DNA from: Streptomyces novaecaesareae
GTDB lineage: Bacteria; Actinomycetota; Actinomycetes; Streptomycetales; Streptomycetaceae
Direction of reading: 5' to 3'
Assembly (NCBI RefSeq): GCF_000716875.1
Contig: NZ_JNWQ01000003.1
Coordinates: 1 to 64,000 of the forward strand
Length of the DNA: 64,000 nucleotides
The notes under the pieces were generated by a model that worked only from the letters and a program-made list of their open reading frames with translations, made no database searches and had not been told where the DNA came from. Numbering within the stretch: position 1 is the stretch's first letter; the number at the start of each line of letters is the position of its first letter. This document shows, piece by piece, positions 16,134 to 26,985 of this stretch. The translations under genes and the position numbers were made by a program.

Positions 16134-17042
16134 GTGCGCGAGACCGAGTCGCCGCAGGGCCCGACGGCGGCCGCGCCGGCCCCGCTCCAGTCCGACTGCG
16201 GCAGCTGCTTCGGGCTCTGCTGCGTCGCCCTGCCGTTCGCCGCCGGCGCCGACTTCGCCGTGAACAAGGCGGCCGGCACCCCCTGCCGCAACCTGCAGAC
16301 CGACTTCAGCTGCGGAATCCACGTGCGGCTGCGCGACAGCGGCTTCCAGGGCTGCACCGTCTACGACTGCTTCGGCGCCGGGCAGCGGGTCTCCCAGGTG
16401 ACCTTCGGCGGCCGCAGCTGGCGCGAGGAGCCGGACAGCGCCGGGCAGATGTTCGAGGTCTTCCCGATCGTCCGGCAGCTGCACGAACTGCTCCGCTACC
16501 TCACCGAGGCGCTCGCCTTCGCGCCCGCCCGGCCCGCCCACACCGACCTGCGGCAGGCCCTGGAGGAGACCGACCGGCTCGCCGGCGGCACCCCCGAGGA
16601 GATCCTCGCCGTGGACGTCCCGGCCCACCGGCAGCGGGTCAGCGAGCTGCTGCTGCGGGCGAGCGAACTCGTCCGGTCGTCCGTCCCGCGCCGCCGCGAG
16701 CACCGCGGCGGCGACCTCTTCGGCGCCCGCCTGCGCGGCGCCGACCTGCGGGGCGCCAACCTGCGCGGCGCCCTGCTCGTCGCCGCCGACCTCTCCGGGG
16801 CGGACCTGCGGCTGGCCGACCTCATCGGCGCCGACCTGCGCGACACCAACCTGGCCGGCGCCGACCTCACCACCGCGCTCTTCCTCACCCAGGCCCAGCT
16901 CGACGCCGCCCGCGGCGACGCCGCCACCCGCCTCCCGGAGGGCCTCAAGCGGCCCGCCCACTGGCCCACCACGGCGGCCCCGGCGGCGAAGCCCCGGTCG
17001 GGCAAGGGCGGCGGCCGCCCGCCGCGGGGGCGCCGCCGCTAG
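16134..17042 (+). CDS. pentapeptide-repeat protein with N-terminal cysteine cluster
   Basis: The 302-residue protein has two parts. Residues 20-82 are Cys-rich (C22, C25, C29, C30, C51, C60, C74, C79), with CGSCFGLCC reminiscent of the YkgJ/Fe-S or zinc cluster family. A helical linker follows. Residues about 194-250 are a run of A(D/N)LxG pentapeptides ([28 protein letters not shown]) that would form a short right-handed beta-helix. Residues 270-302 are a basic disordered tail. GTG at 16134 lies 9 bases after AAGGA; GTG at 16116 is an alternative. The function is unknown. Confidence 0.75.
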   Translation: MRETESPQGPTAAAPAPLQSDCGSCFGLCCVALPFAAGADFAVNKAAGTPCRNLQTDFSCGIHVRLRDSGFQGCTVYDCFGAGQRVSQVTFGGRSWREEPDSAGQMFEVFPIVRQLHELLRYLTEALAFAPARPAHTDLRQALEETDRLAGGTPEEILAVDVPAHRQRVSELLLRASELVRSSVPRRREHRGGDLFGARLRGADLRGANLRGALLVAADLSGADLRLADLIGADLRDTNLAGADLTTALFLTQAQLDAARGDAATRLPEGLKRPAHWPTTAAPAAKPRSGKGGGRPPRGRRR

Positions 17043-17088
17043 GCCACTGCGGTCAGGGCGCTGTGGTCAGGCCGCCGGCACCGGGCCG

Positions 17089-17649
17089 TTACTGGCCCAC
17101 CCGGCCGTCGACGCACTCGCGCAGCAGGTCGGCGTGCCCGCAGTGGCGGGCGTACTCGTCGATCCGGTGCACCAGCAGCTCCCGGATCGCGACCCCGCCC
17201 TGTCCGACCCGCTCGCCCAGGTCCGGGTACCCGGCCAGCGCGGCGTCGGTCGCGGCCTGTTCGCGCTCCAGGTCCCGGAACGCGGCCTCCACCACGGCCG
17301 GGTCGGCGACGGCCCCGTCGAAGTCCGCGTCCCGCGTGCCGTACAGCTTCGGCAGCCGCTCGTCCTCGGTGAGCCAGTTGCGCCAGTCCCGCTCCACCTC
17401 GGCCAGGTGCCGGACCAGCCCGAGCAGCGACATCGTCGACGGTGGCACCGAGCGCCGGGCCAGCTGCTCGGCGTCCAGGCCCTGGCACTTCAGCCGCAGG
17501 GTCAGCCGGTAGTTCGTCAGGCAGTCGTGGATCGCGCCGAGTTCGCCGTCCGGGCTGGGCCCGTCGCTGTTGCGGGGGTCGTCGTCCGGATCCGCCCACA
17601 TGTCGGGGTGGACGGTCGCCTCGGTCCATCGCGCGGGTTGCTCAGTCAT
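17089..17649 (-). CDS. DinB/DUF664 family protein
   Basis: The 186-residue protein has the DUF664 pattern of actinobacteria: an N-terminal Trp-rich segment, LTNYRLTLRLKCQGLDAEQLARRSVPPSTMSLLGLVRHLAEVERDW, and a late RELLVHRIDEYARHCGHADLLRE. These conserved His residues (in VRHLAEVE, LVHRIDEYARH and GHADLL) match the metal triad of the DinB/mycothiol-dependent enzyme superfamily. A thiol-transferase or detoxification role is inferred from the family. ATG at 17649 is chosen because the family homology begins right after it. Confidence 0.8.
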   Translation of the reverse strand: MTEQPARWTEATVHPDMWADPDDDPRNSDGPSPDGELGAIHDCLTNYRLTLRLKCQGLDAEQLARRSVPPSTMSLLGLVRHLAEVERDWRNWLTEDERLPKLYGTRDADFDGAVADPAVVEAAFRDLEREQAATDAALAGYPDLGERVGQGGVAIRELLVHRIDEYARHCGHADLLRECVDGRVGQ

Positions 17650-17758
17650 ACCGCGCATGGTCGTTCGCAACCGCCCCTTTCCGCCATCGAGTTATCGCCC
17701 CGGGGGTGCGCGCGGGCGGGCCGTACGGGTCCACCGGCCGGGAGGGGCGGTCGGGCGG

Positions 17759-18493
17759 TCAGGCGGTCAGCACGCGGGTGCGGAGGGCGGCGATCCGGTC
17801 GCGGTCGATGCCGAGGGCGCCGGTGAGGTAGGCCTCGACGGAGCCGTGGCGGGCGGCGAGGTCGGCGAGGGTGAGGCGGATGACGGCCTCCGGGGCGCGG
17901 CCGAAGCCGGGCCAGCGCAGGGTGCGGCCGGGGTGCGCGGCGTGCCAGTCGGCGACGAAGTGCGCGGTGGCGAGCTCGGTGAGGGCGAAGTCGGCGGCGA
18001 TGTCGTCCTCGGCGACGCCGAGCAGGGTGAGCAGCAGGGCGGCGATGAGGCCGGTGCGGTCCTTGCCGGAGGCGCAGTGGAAGACCACCGGGGCCTCGGC
18101 GGCGGCGATCACGTCCAGGGCCTGGCGGATCTCCTTCACCCCGTCCTCGGCGACCTCGGCGAAGCGGTCGGCGAGGTAGCGCCAGGGGTCGAGCTCCGGG
18201 TCGATCTCGGCCTGGTCGTACGGGCGGTGCTCGATCGAGAGGTTGTGGTACTCCAGCCCGTCGAGGTCGGGCACCCGGCCCTTGGCGGCGATCTCCCAGG
18301 GGTAGCGGAGGTCGATCACGGTGCGTATGCCGAGGGCCCGGAGCTTGTCGAGGTCAGCGTCCGAGGTGAGTTTGCCGAGCGAGTCGGAGCGGTAGAGCAG
18401 GCCCCACCGTACGGACCGTCCGTCGGCGGCCGGGTAGCCGCCCAGGTCGCGGAAGTTGTGCAGGGCCTCGAAGGTGTGGTGACGCGTCGTCAT
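17759..18493 (-). CDS. tyrosine-protein phosphatase, DUF1704/Y_phosphatase3-like
   Basis: The 244-residue enzyme has the P-loop HCASGKDRTG with nucleophile C140 and R146. The upstream FRDLGGYPAADGRSVRWGLLYRSDSL is typical of the bacterial MptpB/PTP family that also hydrolyses phosphoinositides. The lysine in the P-loop (GKDR) is a hallmark of that dual-specificity group. The stop is 265 bases before the next same-strand gene. The upstream TetR gene ends 10 bases away, so the two form an operon. ATG at 18493 is used; GTG at 18502 is an alternative. Confidence 0.85.
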   Translation of the reverse strand: MTTRHHTFEALHNFRDLGGYPAADGRSVRWGLLYRSDSLGKLTSDADLDKLRALGIRTVIDLRYPWEIAAKGRVPDLDGLEYHNLSIEHRPYDQAEIDPELDPWRYLADRFAEVAEDGVKEIRQALDVIAAAEAPVVFHCASGKDRTGLIAALLLTLLGVAEDDIAADFALTELATAHFVADWHAAHPGRTLRWPGFGRAPEAVIRLTLADLAARHGSVEAYLTGALGIDRDRIAALRTRVLTA

Positions 18494-18503
18494 GCGCGTC
18501 ACT

Positions 18504-19181
18504 CTAGCCAGCGGCAGTGGTGGCCCCGGGGGCGTCGCCGGCGCCGGTGGCGGGCGGGCCGTAGCCGTGGGCGAGGAGGCCGAAGGCGCGGGTGGCGTCG
18601 TCGGCGGCCTCGGCGTGCAGGTCGTCGGCGGTGCGGCCGTCGTCCTGGATGCGGCGCCAGTTGTGCAGGGCGAGGACGCGCTGGGTGGCGGTGACCTGGG
18701 CGGCGAGCAGCGACGCGGTGAGTTCGCGCGGCTGCGGGAGGTCGGGGGCCTCGCGCAGGGCGTCGGCCAGGGAGCGTTCGGCGCGGGCCACGTACTCGCC
18801 GACCCGGGCGGCCAGGCTGGGGGTGCCGTAGACGAGGGCGGTGAAGGCGAGCACCGCCGGGTGGTCGTTGAGGCCGGTGACCGGGTCGCGCCGGGTGAGG
18901 CCGGTCAGGAAGTCGCGGAGCAGCGCGTCGAGCACCGGCTCGCCGGGGTGCCGGTCGCGGACGACGTGCGCCGCCTGGTCCTGGTGGTCGGCGAAGCGGT
19001 GGACGACCAGGTCTTCCTTGGAGGGGAAGTAGGTGAACAGGGTGGGCTTGGAGACGTCGGCGGCGGCCGCGACGTCCGCCACCGACACCCTGTCGAAGCC
19101 GTGCTCCAGGAAGAGCGTGATGGCCGCCTCGGAGATGGCCTGTCGGGTCAGTTCCTTCTTGCGCTCGCGCAGTCCGCTCAT
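18504..19181 (-). CDS. TetR family transcriptional regulator
   Basis: The 225-residue protein has an N-terminal helix-turn-helix (AAITLFLEHGFDRVSVADVAAAADVSKPTLFTYFPSKEDLV, about 19-58) and a helical ligand domain. It is the first gene of an operon with the tyrosine phosphatase. An 8-bp inverted repeat 22-50 bases upstream of the ATG is a good candidate autoregulatory operator. The ligand is unknown. The last 15 residues are low-complexity Gly/Ala. Confidence 0.9.
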   Translation of the reverse strand: MSGLRERKKELTRQAISEAAITLFLEHGFDRVSVADVAAAADVSKPTLFTYFPSKEDLVVHRFADHQDQAAHVVRDRHPGEPVLDALLRDFLTGLTRRDPVTGLNDHPAVLAFTALVYGTPSLAARVGEYVARAERSLADALREAPDLPQPRELTASLLAAQVTATQRVLALHNWRRIQDDGRTADDLHAEAADDATRAFGLLAHGYGPPATGAGDAPGATTAAG

Positions 19182-19203
19182 GGGGTCAGGCTAGCAGCAG
19201 GCT

Positions 19204-19231
19204 TGACCGGGGAAGGTTTCTTACCCGGTCA
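19204..19231 (-). promoter_or_regulatory. Inverted repeat upstream of the TetR gene
   Basis: TGACCGGG (19204-19211) and CCCGGTCA (19224-19231) form a perfect 8-bp dyad with 12-base spacing, size and position typical of a TetR operator. Confidence 0.55.
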
Positions 19232-19287
19232 TCCCGGCTGAGTGTCGCGGTCCCGGCCGCCCCAGCTGCCTGGCCACCCGCCGGCGC

Positions 19288-19611
19288 TCAGGAGTTGATC
19301 GACTCCAGGATCCGGCGGACCGACTCCACCACCGGGGCACCCGCCGTGACCAGGGACGCGACACCGGAGATGTTCCGCAGCGCCCGCCGCAGGACGGACG
19401 GCGGGGTGTCGGTGCCGCCCCCGATGGCCTCCAGCGACTCGTCCAGCACCTCGCGGTCCTCGGCCGGCACCTGCGCGCGCAACGCGCGCACGGCGCCGAC
19501 GAGTTCGCGGAGTGCGGCCTGGGGGTCGGCCGGGCCCTGGTGCTTGATGATGCCGATGTTGTGGTCGCCGTGCTGGGTGACGGAGTCACCGAAGTGGATG
19601 TTGCCGCTCAT
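19288..19611 (-). CDS. small protein with N-terminal GDHNIG motif, 107 aa
   Basis: The protein begins with NIHFGDSVTQHGDHNIG (4-20). This repeats, with 10 of 15 identities, the C-terminal motif HIGDRINQYGDHNIG of the upstream gene product. Residues 30-107 are helical (AALRELVGAVRALRAQV, LRRALRNISGVASLVTAGAP) with no transmembrane segment. I do not know a function. Its ATG overlaps the stop of the upstream gene (ATGA), so translation is probably coupled. Motif sharing between coupled partners suggests that the two proteins assemble through this segment. Confidence 0.75.
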   Translation of the reverse strand: MSGNIHFGDSVTQHGDHNIGIIKHQGPADPQAALRELVGAVRALRAQVPAEDREVLDESLEAIGGGTDTPPSVLRRALRNISGVASLVTAGAPVVESVRRILESINS

Positions 19612-20120
19612 CGACCCACCTGCTTCCCGATGTTGTGGTCGCCGTACTGGTTGATCCGGTCGCCGATGTGGACGTTCTCCACCTGGAGGGCGAACTCGGC
19701 CTGGGGGTTGTCGATCGCGTCCATGATCATCTGGATCAGGCTGCCGATCTGCCGGGCATCGTGGCTCACCACGGCGGTGGTCGCGGCGTTGGAGGTCTCG
19801 ATGACCAGCTTGTACAGCGCCCGCTGCCGCAGCTTGACGACCAGGCGGTAGACGATGAACACCAGGCCCGCGAGCAGCAGGATGTTCGGGACGGCCGCCG
19901 CCGCGCCGGGATCGGCCGAGTTCTTGACGAACGCGCCGACGGCGGCGGTGGCGAAGAGCAGCCCGATCAACTGCCGGACGAACCGGATGATCGTCCGCGA
20001 CTTCTTGGGCGGCCACCACACCAACTGCCGTGCCCGGGCGATGTGCTGCAGCGGGTAGGCGTCCCCGCCGACCCACAGCACCCGACGGCTCACACTGACG
20101 TCGATCACGTTCCGTGCCAA
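19608..20120 (-). CDS. DUF6232-like membrane protein with C-terminal GDHNIG motif, 170 aa
   Basis: The protein has a basic N-terminal domain (MARNVIDVSVSRRVLWVGGDAYPL, then HIARARQLVWWPPKK) and two hydrophobic helices at about 48-66 and 78-95. A cytoplasmic region follows and ends in VHIGDRINQYGDHNIGKQ. The DUF6232 label is from memory of the typical opening and layout. TTG at 20120 is chosen because GGGGAG lies 6-7 bases upstream; a longer reading from TTG 20162 is less likely. It is coupled to the 107-residue gene by ATGA. Confidence 0.7.
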   Translation of the reverse strand: MARNVIDVSVSRRVLWVGGDAYPLQHIARARQLVWWPPKKSRTIIRFVRQLIGLLFATAAVGAFVKNSADPGAAAAVPNILLLAGLVFIVYRLVVKLRQRALYKLVIETSNAATTAVVSHDARQIGSLIQMIMDAIDNPQAEFALQVENVHIGDRINQYGDHNIGKQVGR

Positions 20121-20183
20121 TTCCGCTCCCCCCGCCCGTAGTGGCGGGGAGAACCATAGCAACAGCCGCCGACACGGTGACGG

Positions 20184-20221
20184 CCGCTCAGCAGGACCGC
20201 TCAGCAGGACCGCTCAGCAGG
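20184..20221 (-). repeat. 13-bp tandem repeat over the RidA stop codon
   Basis: CCGCTCAGCAGGA occurs at 20184, 20197 and, incomplete, at 20210. The RidA stop (TCA on the plus strand, 20214-20216) is in the third unit, and the other two copies duplicate it. Confidence 0.85.
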
Positions 20222-20612
20222 CGGACCGGCGGGCGGTGACCTCGATCTCGATCCGCATCCGGGGATCGGCCAGACCGCACACCTGCATGGTGGCGGCGGG
20301 CCGGACCTCGCCGAAGCACCGGCGCAGCACCGGCCAGCAGGGTTCGAAGTCCGCGCGCTCGGGCAGCAGGTAGCGCACCCGCACCACGTCGGCGAAGCCG
20401 CTGCCCGCCTCGGCCAGCGCCGCCCCGATGTTGCGCAGGCACTGCTCGGCCTGCTCCACCACGTCGTCGGAGATGGTCATGGCGGTGTAGTCGAACCCGG
20501 TCGTCCCCGACACGTGCACCCAGTCGCCGTCCACCACGGCGCGGGCGTACCCGATCCGCTCCTCGAAGGTCGAACCGCTCAGGATCGCGCGTCGCTCTGT
20601 TGGGTGCGTCAT
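20214..20612 (-). CDS. ridA: RidA/YjgF family enamine/imine deaminase
   Basis: The 132-residue protein fits the RidA fold: YARAVVDGDWVHVSGTTGFDY near the start, EQAEQCLRNIGAALAEAGSGFADVVRVRYLL in the middle, and the signature PAATMQVCGLADPRMRIEIEVTA with the Arg that binds the 2-imino-acid carboxylate. RidA releases ammonia from reactive enamine/imine intermediates. It is divergent from a LysR regulator, which probably controls it. Confidence 0.85.
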   Translation of the reverse strand: MTHPTERRAILSGSTFEERIGYARAVVDGDWVHVSGTTGFDYTAMTISDDVVEQAEQCLRNIGAALAEAGSGFADVVRVRYLLPERADFEPCWPVLRRCFGEVRPAATMQVCGLADPRMRIEIEVTARRSAC

Positions 20613-20684
20613 GCCGGGAACGCTAGGTGACCTGCGGGGATACGTCCAACACTCCGCACCGCATGATCTGATATCCCTGGAGGT

Positions 20685-21587
20685 ATGGAGCGCCCCGAAC
20701 TCCCCCTGCCGCAGCTGCACGCCTTCGTCGTGCTCGCCGAGGAACTGCACTTCGGCCACGCCGCCGCCCGCCTCGGCATCGCCCAACCGCCGCTGAGCCA
20801 GCAGATCCGGCGGCTGGAGGACAAGGTCGGCCACCCGTTGTTCCACCGCGACCCCGGCGGCGTCGCCCTGACCCCGGCCGGCCGCGAACTCCTGCCCGCC
20901 GCACGCCGGGCGCTGACCGACCTCGCGGACGCGCTGGCCGCCGCCCGCGCCGTCGGCAGCGGCGAGGCCGGCCGGCTGCGGATCGGCTTCTCCGCCTCCC
21001 TCGCCCTGACCGTCCTGCCCGGCCTGCTCGACACCTTCCGGCAGCGCCACCCCGCCGTCCGGCTGGACGTACGGGAGATGACCAGCGCACCGCAGATCGC
21101 CGCGCTGCACGAGCGGACCATCGACGTCGGCCTGCTGCGCGAACCGCCCACGGACGAGCCGGAGCTGCGCTTCCGCACGGTCCTGCGCGAGCCGTTCGTC
21201 GCCGTGCTCCCGGCGGGCCACCCACTGGCCGGCCGACGGACCGTCCGGCTCGCACAGCTGGCGGACGAGCCGTTCGTCCTGCTGCCCCGGGAGGACGGCC
21301 CGCAGCTGTACGACCGGATCACCGGCCTGTGCACCGACGCGGGCTTCACCCCGCGGATCGCCCAGCACGCGGTGGAGTGGCAGACGGTGTGCGCACTGGT
21401 CGGCGCCGGCCTGGGCGTCTCGCTGGCCCCGGCGGGCATCCGGCACCTGCGCCTGCGCGGCGTCGCCTTCCGCCGGACCGACCCGGGCACCCCTCGCACC
21501 GAGGTCGCCGCGGCCTGGCGCGGCAACGACCCCAACCCCCTGGTGCGCCACCTGCTCGCAGCCCTCGGCGAGCCGGAGGTGTGTTAG
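20685..21587 (+). CDS. LysR family transcriptional regulator
   Basis: This 300-residue protein has the winged helix-turn-helix at 10-68 (LHAFVVLAEELHFGHAAARLGIAQPPLSQQIRRLEDKVG) and a periplasmic-binding-protein-like effector domain (from LRIGFSASLALTVLPGLL). Many relatives act on a divergent target gene, here RidA. GGAGG lies only 2 bases before the ATG, which is unusually close. The TAG stop overlaps the stop of the convergent APH gene in TTAG. Confidence 0.9.
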   Translation: MERPELPLPQLHAFVVLAEELHFGHAAARLGIAQPPLSQQIRRLEDKVGHPLFHRDPGGVALTPAGRELLPAARRALTDLADALAAARAVGSGEAGRLRIGFSASLALTVLPGLLDTFRQRHPAVRLDVREMTSAPQIAALHERTIDVGLLREPPTDEPELRFRTVLREPFVAVLPAGHPLAGRRTVRLAQLADEPFVLLPREDGPQLYDRITGLCTDAGFTPRIAQHAVEWQTVCALVGAGLGVSLAPAGIRHLRLRGVAFRRTDPGTPRTEVAAAWRGNDPNPLVRHLLAALGEPEVC

Positions 21588-22483
21588 ACGCTGCGGTCGG
21601 CGAGGACCTCGCGGACGACGTGGCGGGCGTTGGCGGTCAGGGCCGGGTCGGTGTGGCGGTAGTAGGGGATCGTCACCAGGGCGATCGAGAACGCCCAGGC
21701 GCGGCCGCGGGCCCACATGGCGTCGTCGGCGTGCAGGGCGGCGCGGTAGGCGGGGCGGGCGCCGGCGGGCAGCAGGTTCCAGGCGGCGATCAGGTCGGCC
21801 GTCGGGTCGCCGACGCCCATCAGGGCGAAGTCGATGACGGCGGCGAGCCGGCCGGTGCGGGTGAGCAGGAGGTTGCCGGGGGTGAGGTCGCCGTGCATCC
21901 AGACCGGCGGGCCGGCGTACTCGGGCAGCCGAAGTGCCTTGTCCCAGAGGGCGGTGGCGGCCGCCGTGTCGATCGAGCCGGACAGCTGGGCGATGGCCGC
22001 GCGGGTCGCGCCGTCCCGGGAGGCGAGCGGGACGCTGCGGTGCCCGGCCGGGGCGTTGGTCGGGTTGACGGCGCGCAGGGCGGTGACGAAGCCGGCCAGG
22101 TCGCGGGCGAGGGCCACGGGTGCGGCGAGGGCGCCGACCGCCGGGTTGACGCCGTCGATCCAGCGCAGCACCGACCACTCCCACGGGTAGCCCGCGGCGG
22201 GCCGGCCGATTGCGAGCGGGGCGGGGATCGGCAGCGGCAGCCGTGGTGCCAGCGCGGGCAGCCACTGCTGCTCCCGCCGGACGTTCCCGGCCGCCCACCC
22301 CACCCGGGGCAGCCGGACGGCGAGTTCGGGCCCGAGCCGGAACATCGCGTTGTCCGCCCCGGCGGAGACGAGCGGCGTGATCGGAAGGCGCTCCCACTGC
22401 GGGAACTGGGCGGAGATCAACCGCCGTACCAGGGCCGCGTCGACCACCGGCTCGTCAGGGTGCATCCGGGCGGCAGCGCACAT
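21584..22483 (-). CDS. aminoglycoside phosphotransferase (APH) family kinase
   Basis: The 299-residue protein has the protein-kinase-like APH fold. The N-lobe holds NAMFRLGPELAVRLPR. The Brenner motif is HGDLTPGNLL with D199 as the catalytic base and N204. The metal-binding IDFALMGVGDPTADL follows with D218. The position after IDF is Ala where many relatives have Gly. The substrate may be an aminoglycoside, macrolide, homoserine or a cell metabolite; resistance should not be assumed. ATG at 22483 is used; ATG at 22465 (MHPDEP) is possible. Confidence 0.85.
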   Translation of the reverse strand: MCAAARMHPDEPVVDAALVRRLISAQFPQWERLPITPLVSAGADNAMFRLGPELAVRLPRVGWAAGNVRREQQWLPALAPRLPLPIPAPLAIGRPAAGYPWEWSVLRWIDGVNPAVGALAAPVALARDLAGFVTALRAVNPTNAPAGHRSVPLASRDGATRAAIAQLSGSIDTAAATALWDKALRLPEYAGPPVWMHGDLTPGNLLLTRTGRLAAVIDFALMGVGDPTADLIAAWNLLPAGARPAYRAALHADDAMWARGRAWAFSIALVTIPYYRHTDPALTANARHVVREVLADRSV

Positions 22484-22557
22484 GCCCGGCAGCGTACAGC
22501 GCCGATCGTTTTCGTTCAGCCGTATTCCCGAACCGTACGGACTTATAGGCTGACGAC

Positions 22558-23136
22558 ATGGTGATCGGTCAGCAGACGGCGGGAGAACGCCGGGCCCTGC
22601 GCGCGGTCCTGGCGGTGCTGGCGCTGCTCGCCCTGCTGGGCGTGGTCGGGTCGTACAGCGAGCGCTCGGGCGGGCTGCTGGTGCTGCGCGAGTGGTTCGA
22701 CCGGCCGCTGCTGCTGTTCACCGTCGCGCTGCCACTGCTGCTGGTGGTGCTGTACTGCGTCACCTGGCGGGCCTGGATCCGGGTGGTCCTGGGCATCGGG
22801 GTGCTGCTGGCGGCCGCGGCGGTGATGCCGCTGTGGGTCTTCCTCGACGACCCGGCGGTCGCCGCGACGCAGCGGGCACCCGACCGCCCCGACCGGCGGA
22901 TCGTCCGGCAGGAGCAGCCCGGGATGCTCAACACCGCCCAGTGGGTCTTCGTCGACCAGGGCACCGGCCTGGCCACCCGCCGCTGGCAGATCGCCTACGC
23001 GGGCTTCCACTACGGCGACGGGATCGACGCGGCCTGGGACGGCCCGGACCGGGTCAGGCTGAGCTACGGCAACCGGACGACGGTGATCGACCTGGCCGCC
23101 GACGGCCGGCCCGACGGCTCGCTCACCCTGGGGTGA
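22558..23136 (+). CDS. membrane protein of unknown function, 192 aa
   Basis: Three hydrophobic helices (about 14-33, 50-66, 74-95) precede a soluble domain of about 95 residues containing MLNTAQWVFVDQGTG and RLSYGNRTTVIDL. I do not recognise the family. TATAGG at 22544-22549 lies 8 bases before the ATG and no Shine-Dalgarno is visible, suggesting near-leaderless transcription. It is divergent from the APH gene. Confidence 0.7.
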   Translation: MVIGQQTAGERRALRAVLAVLALLALLGVVGSYSERSGGLLVLREWFDRPLLLFTVALPLLLVVLYCVTWRAWIRVVLGIGVLLAAAAVMPLWVFLDDPAVAATQRAPDRPDRRIVRQEQPGMLNTAQWVFVDQGTGLATRRWQIAYAGFHYGDGIDAAWDGPDRVRLSYGNRTTVIDLAADGRPDGSLTLG

Positions 23137-23219
23137 CGCCCGTCGGCCCTGGACGCGGCACGATGCGGCAACCGGTCATCGCCCGAACGTCCTTGGGGCC
23201 GTCGACCGGCCGCGCCACG

Positions 23220-23244
23220 CCCGGCCGCCCCGGGCGCGGCCGGG
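23220..23244 (+). terminator. Hairpin after the membrane-protein gene
   Basis: A 9-bp GC stem (23220-23228 with 23236-23244) with a 7-nt loop sits between the membrane protein and tex. Confidence 0.6.
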
Positions 23245-23302
23245 TGTCGTCGTCGGCACCTGCCAGAATGCAGGGCGTACGGCGAACGCTCTGAAGGAGA
23301 AG

Positions 23303-25798
<2,496 letters not shown>

Positions 25799-25829
25799 CC
25801 GGGTACGGACCCGGGCTCAGACCTACGGC

Positions 25830-25860
25830 GGGGCCGGTGGACGTGGTGTCCACCGGCCCC
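25830..25860. terminator. Hairpin between tex and the SHOCT gene
   Basis: A perfect 13-bp stem (25830-25842 with 25848-25860) and a 5-nt loop lie between convergent genes and could serve both. Confidence 0.8.
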
Positions 25861-25874
25861 GCGGCCGTACGTCC

Positions 25875-26303
25875 TCAGACCAGGAGTCTGTCCTTGGCCT
25901 TCTGGTACTCCTCGTCGGAGATGGCGCCCTTCTCCTTCAGGTCCGCCAGTCTCGCCAGGTCGTCGACGTGGCTGCGGTCGCCGTCACCGGTGTCCGGCGG
26001 GCTCCCGGCCGCGTCCCGGATGTAGGCCTTGACCGCGGCTTCGGTCTGCTGGGCCTGCTCGGCGTCGCGCTTGCCCATCGACTGCCCGCGGGCGATCAGG
26101 TACACGAGGACGCCGATCAGCGGCAGGATGATCACCAGGACCAGCCAGCCGGCCTTGCCCCAGCCGCTGAGGTCGTGGCTGCGGAAGATGTCCGTGATGA
26201 TCTTGAACAGCAGGAAGAACCAGAGGATCCAGAGGAACAGCTCCAGCATCGTCCAGAAGATGTTGAGCACCGGGTAGTCCACGGCCAGCAGTTTGGTCTC
26301 CAT
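25875..26303 (-). CDS. PLD nuclease N-terminal/SHOCT domain membrane protein
   Basis: The 142-residue protein has two hydrophobic helices (about 16-36 and 53-71) in a PLDc_N-type arrangement (LLFKIITDIFRSHDLSGWGKAGWLVLVIILPLIGVLVYLIARG). A polar linker and a C-terminal SHOCT motif (LARLADLKEKGAISDEEYQKAKDRLL) follow. SHOCT segments mediate oligomerisation in many actinobacterial envelope proteins. The specific role is unknown. The ATG is at 26303. Confidence 0.85.
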   Translation of the reverse strand: METKLLAVDYPVLNIFWTMLELFLWILWFFLLFKIITDIFRSHDLSGWGKAGWLVLVIILPLIGVLVYLIARGQSMGKRDAEQAQQTEAAVKAYIRDAAGSPPDTGDGDRSHVDDLARLADLKEKGAISDEEYQKAKDRLLV

Positions 26304-26400
26304 GACCGAGTCATATCACTGTAAATCGGACAATGCTCTCCGCTGTTCGGCCGTTCCAGTGGTCTTCCGGCCCGGTGGGAATAACCCGACCGGGAGGGCC

Positions 26401-26985
26401 TCAGTCCAGCTCGGCCCTGCGCCGCAGCTCCACCGCCAGCCCGACCAGCTCGCCCCACCAGGTGTCGTGCCCGGTCAGCAGCAGCCGCTGCGCCTCGGCG
26501 ACCGGCACCGTACGGACCTCGACCACCTGCTCGCCGTCCGCCGGGTTGGTCGGCGCGGAGTCCAGCACGACCTCGCCCCAGCCCCACAGCCAGGCCTTCT
26601 CCGGGTGCGGCTGCCACGGCCGGTACGGCACCGCGTCCTCGGTGCGGCAGCGGTGCGCGCCCAGCCAGCCCGGCTCGCCGATCAGCCGGGCGCCCGCCTC
26701 CTCCCGCAGCTCGCGCTCCAGGCAGGAGGCGATGTCCTCGTCCCGCTCCCGGGTGCCGCCGGGCAGGAACCAGTGGTCCCGGTCGTCCCGGCAGAGCACC
26801 ACCTCGCCGTCGGCGAAGCCGACCAGGTGGATGTTGGTGACCAGGTCGTCCGGCGGCAGCTCGGTGGAGAACTGCGCGTCGTACCGTCCCCAGGTCCAGT
26901 ACTGCGGCGCGTGCAACGCCGGGAACAGGGCGGCGAGTTCGGCGGCTCTGGCGGAGGTTCCGGTGCGGTCCGTGGTATCGGTCAT
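26401..26985 (-). CDS. NUDIX hydrolase coupled to the RppA gene
   Basis: The 194-residue protein contains an exact Nudix box: G-TRERD-E-DIASCLE-REL-R-EE-A-G at about 76-97. FLPGG precedes it, and C-terminal EVRTVPVAEAQRLL is the usual closing strand and helix. NUDIX enzymes hydrolyse nucleoside-diphosphate-linked compounds; the substrate here is unknown. Its ATG overlaps the stop of the type III PKS gene (ATGA), so it belongs to the RppA/P450 operon and may act on a pathway product or on a house-cleaning substrate. Confidence 0.85.
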   Translation of the reverse strand: MTDTTDRTGTSARAAELAALFPALHAPQYWTWGRYDAQFSTELPPDDLVTNIHLVGFADGEVVLCRDDRDHWFLPGGTRERDEDIASCLERELREEAGARLIGEPGWLGAHRCRTEDAVPYRPWQPHPEKAWLWGWGEVVLDSAPTNPADGEQVVEVRTVPVAEAQRLLLTGHDTWWGELVGLAVELRRRAELD

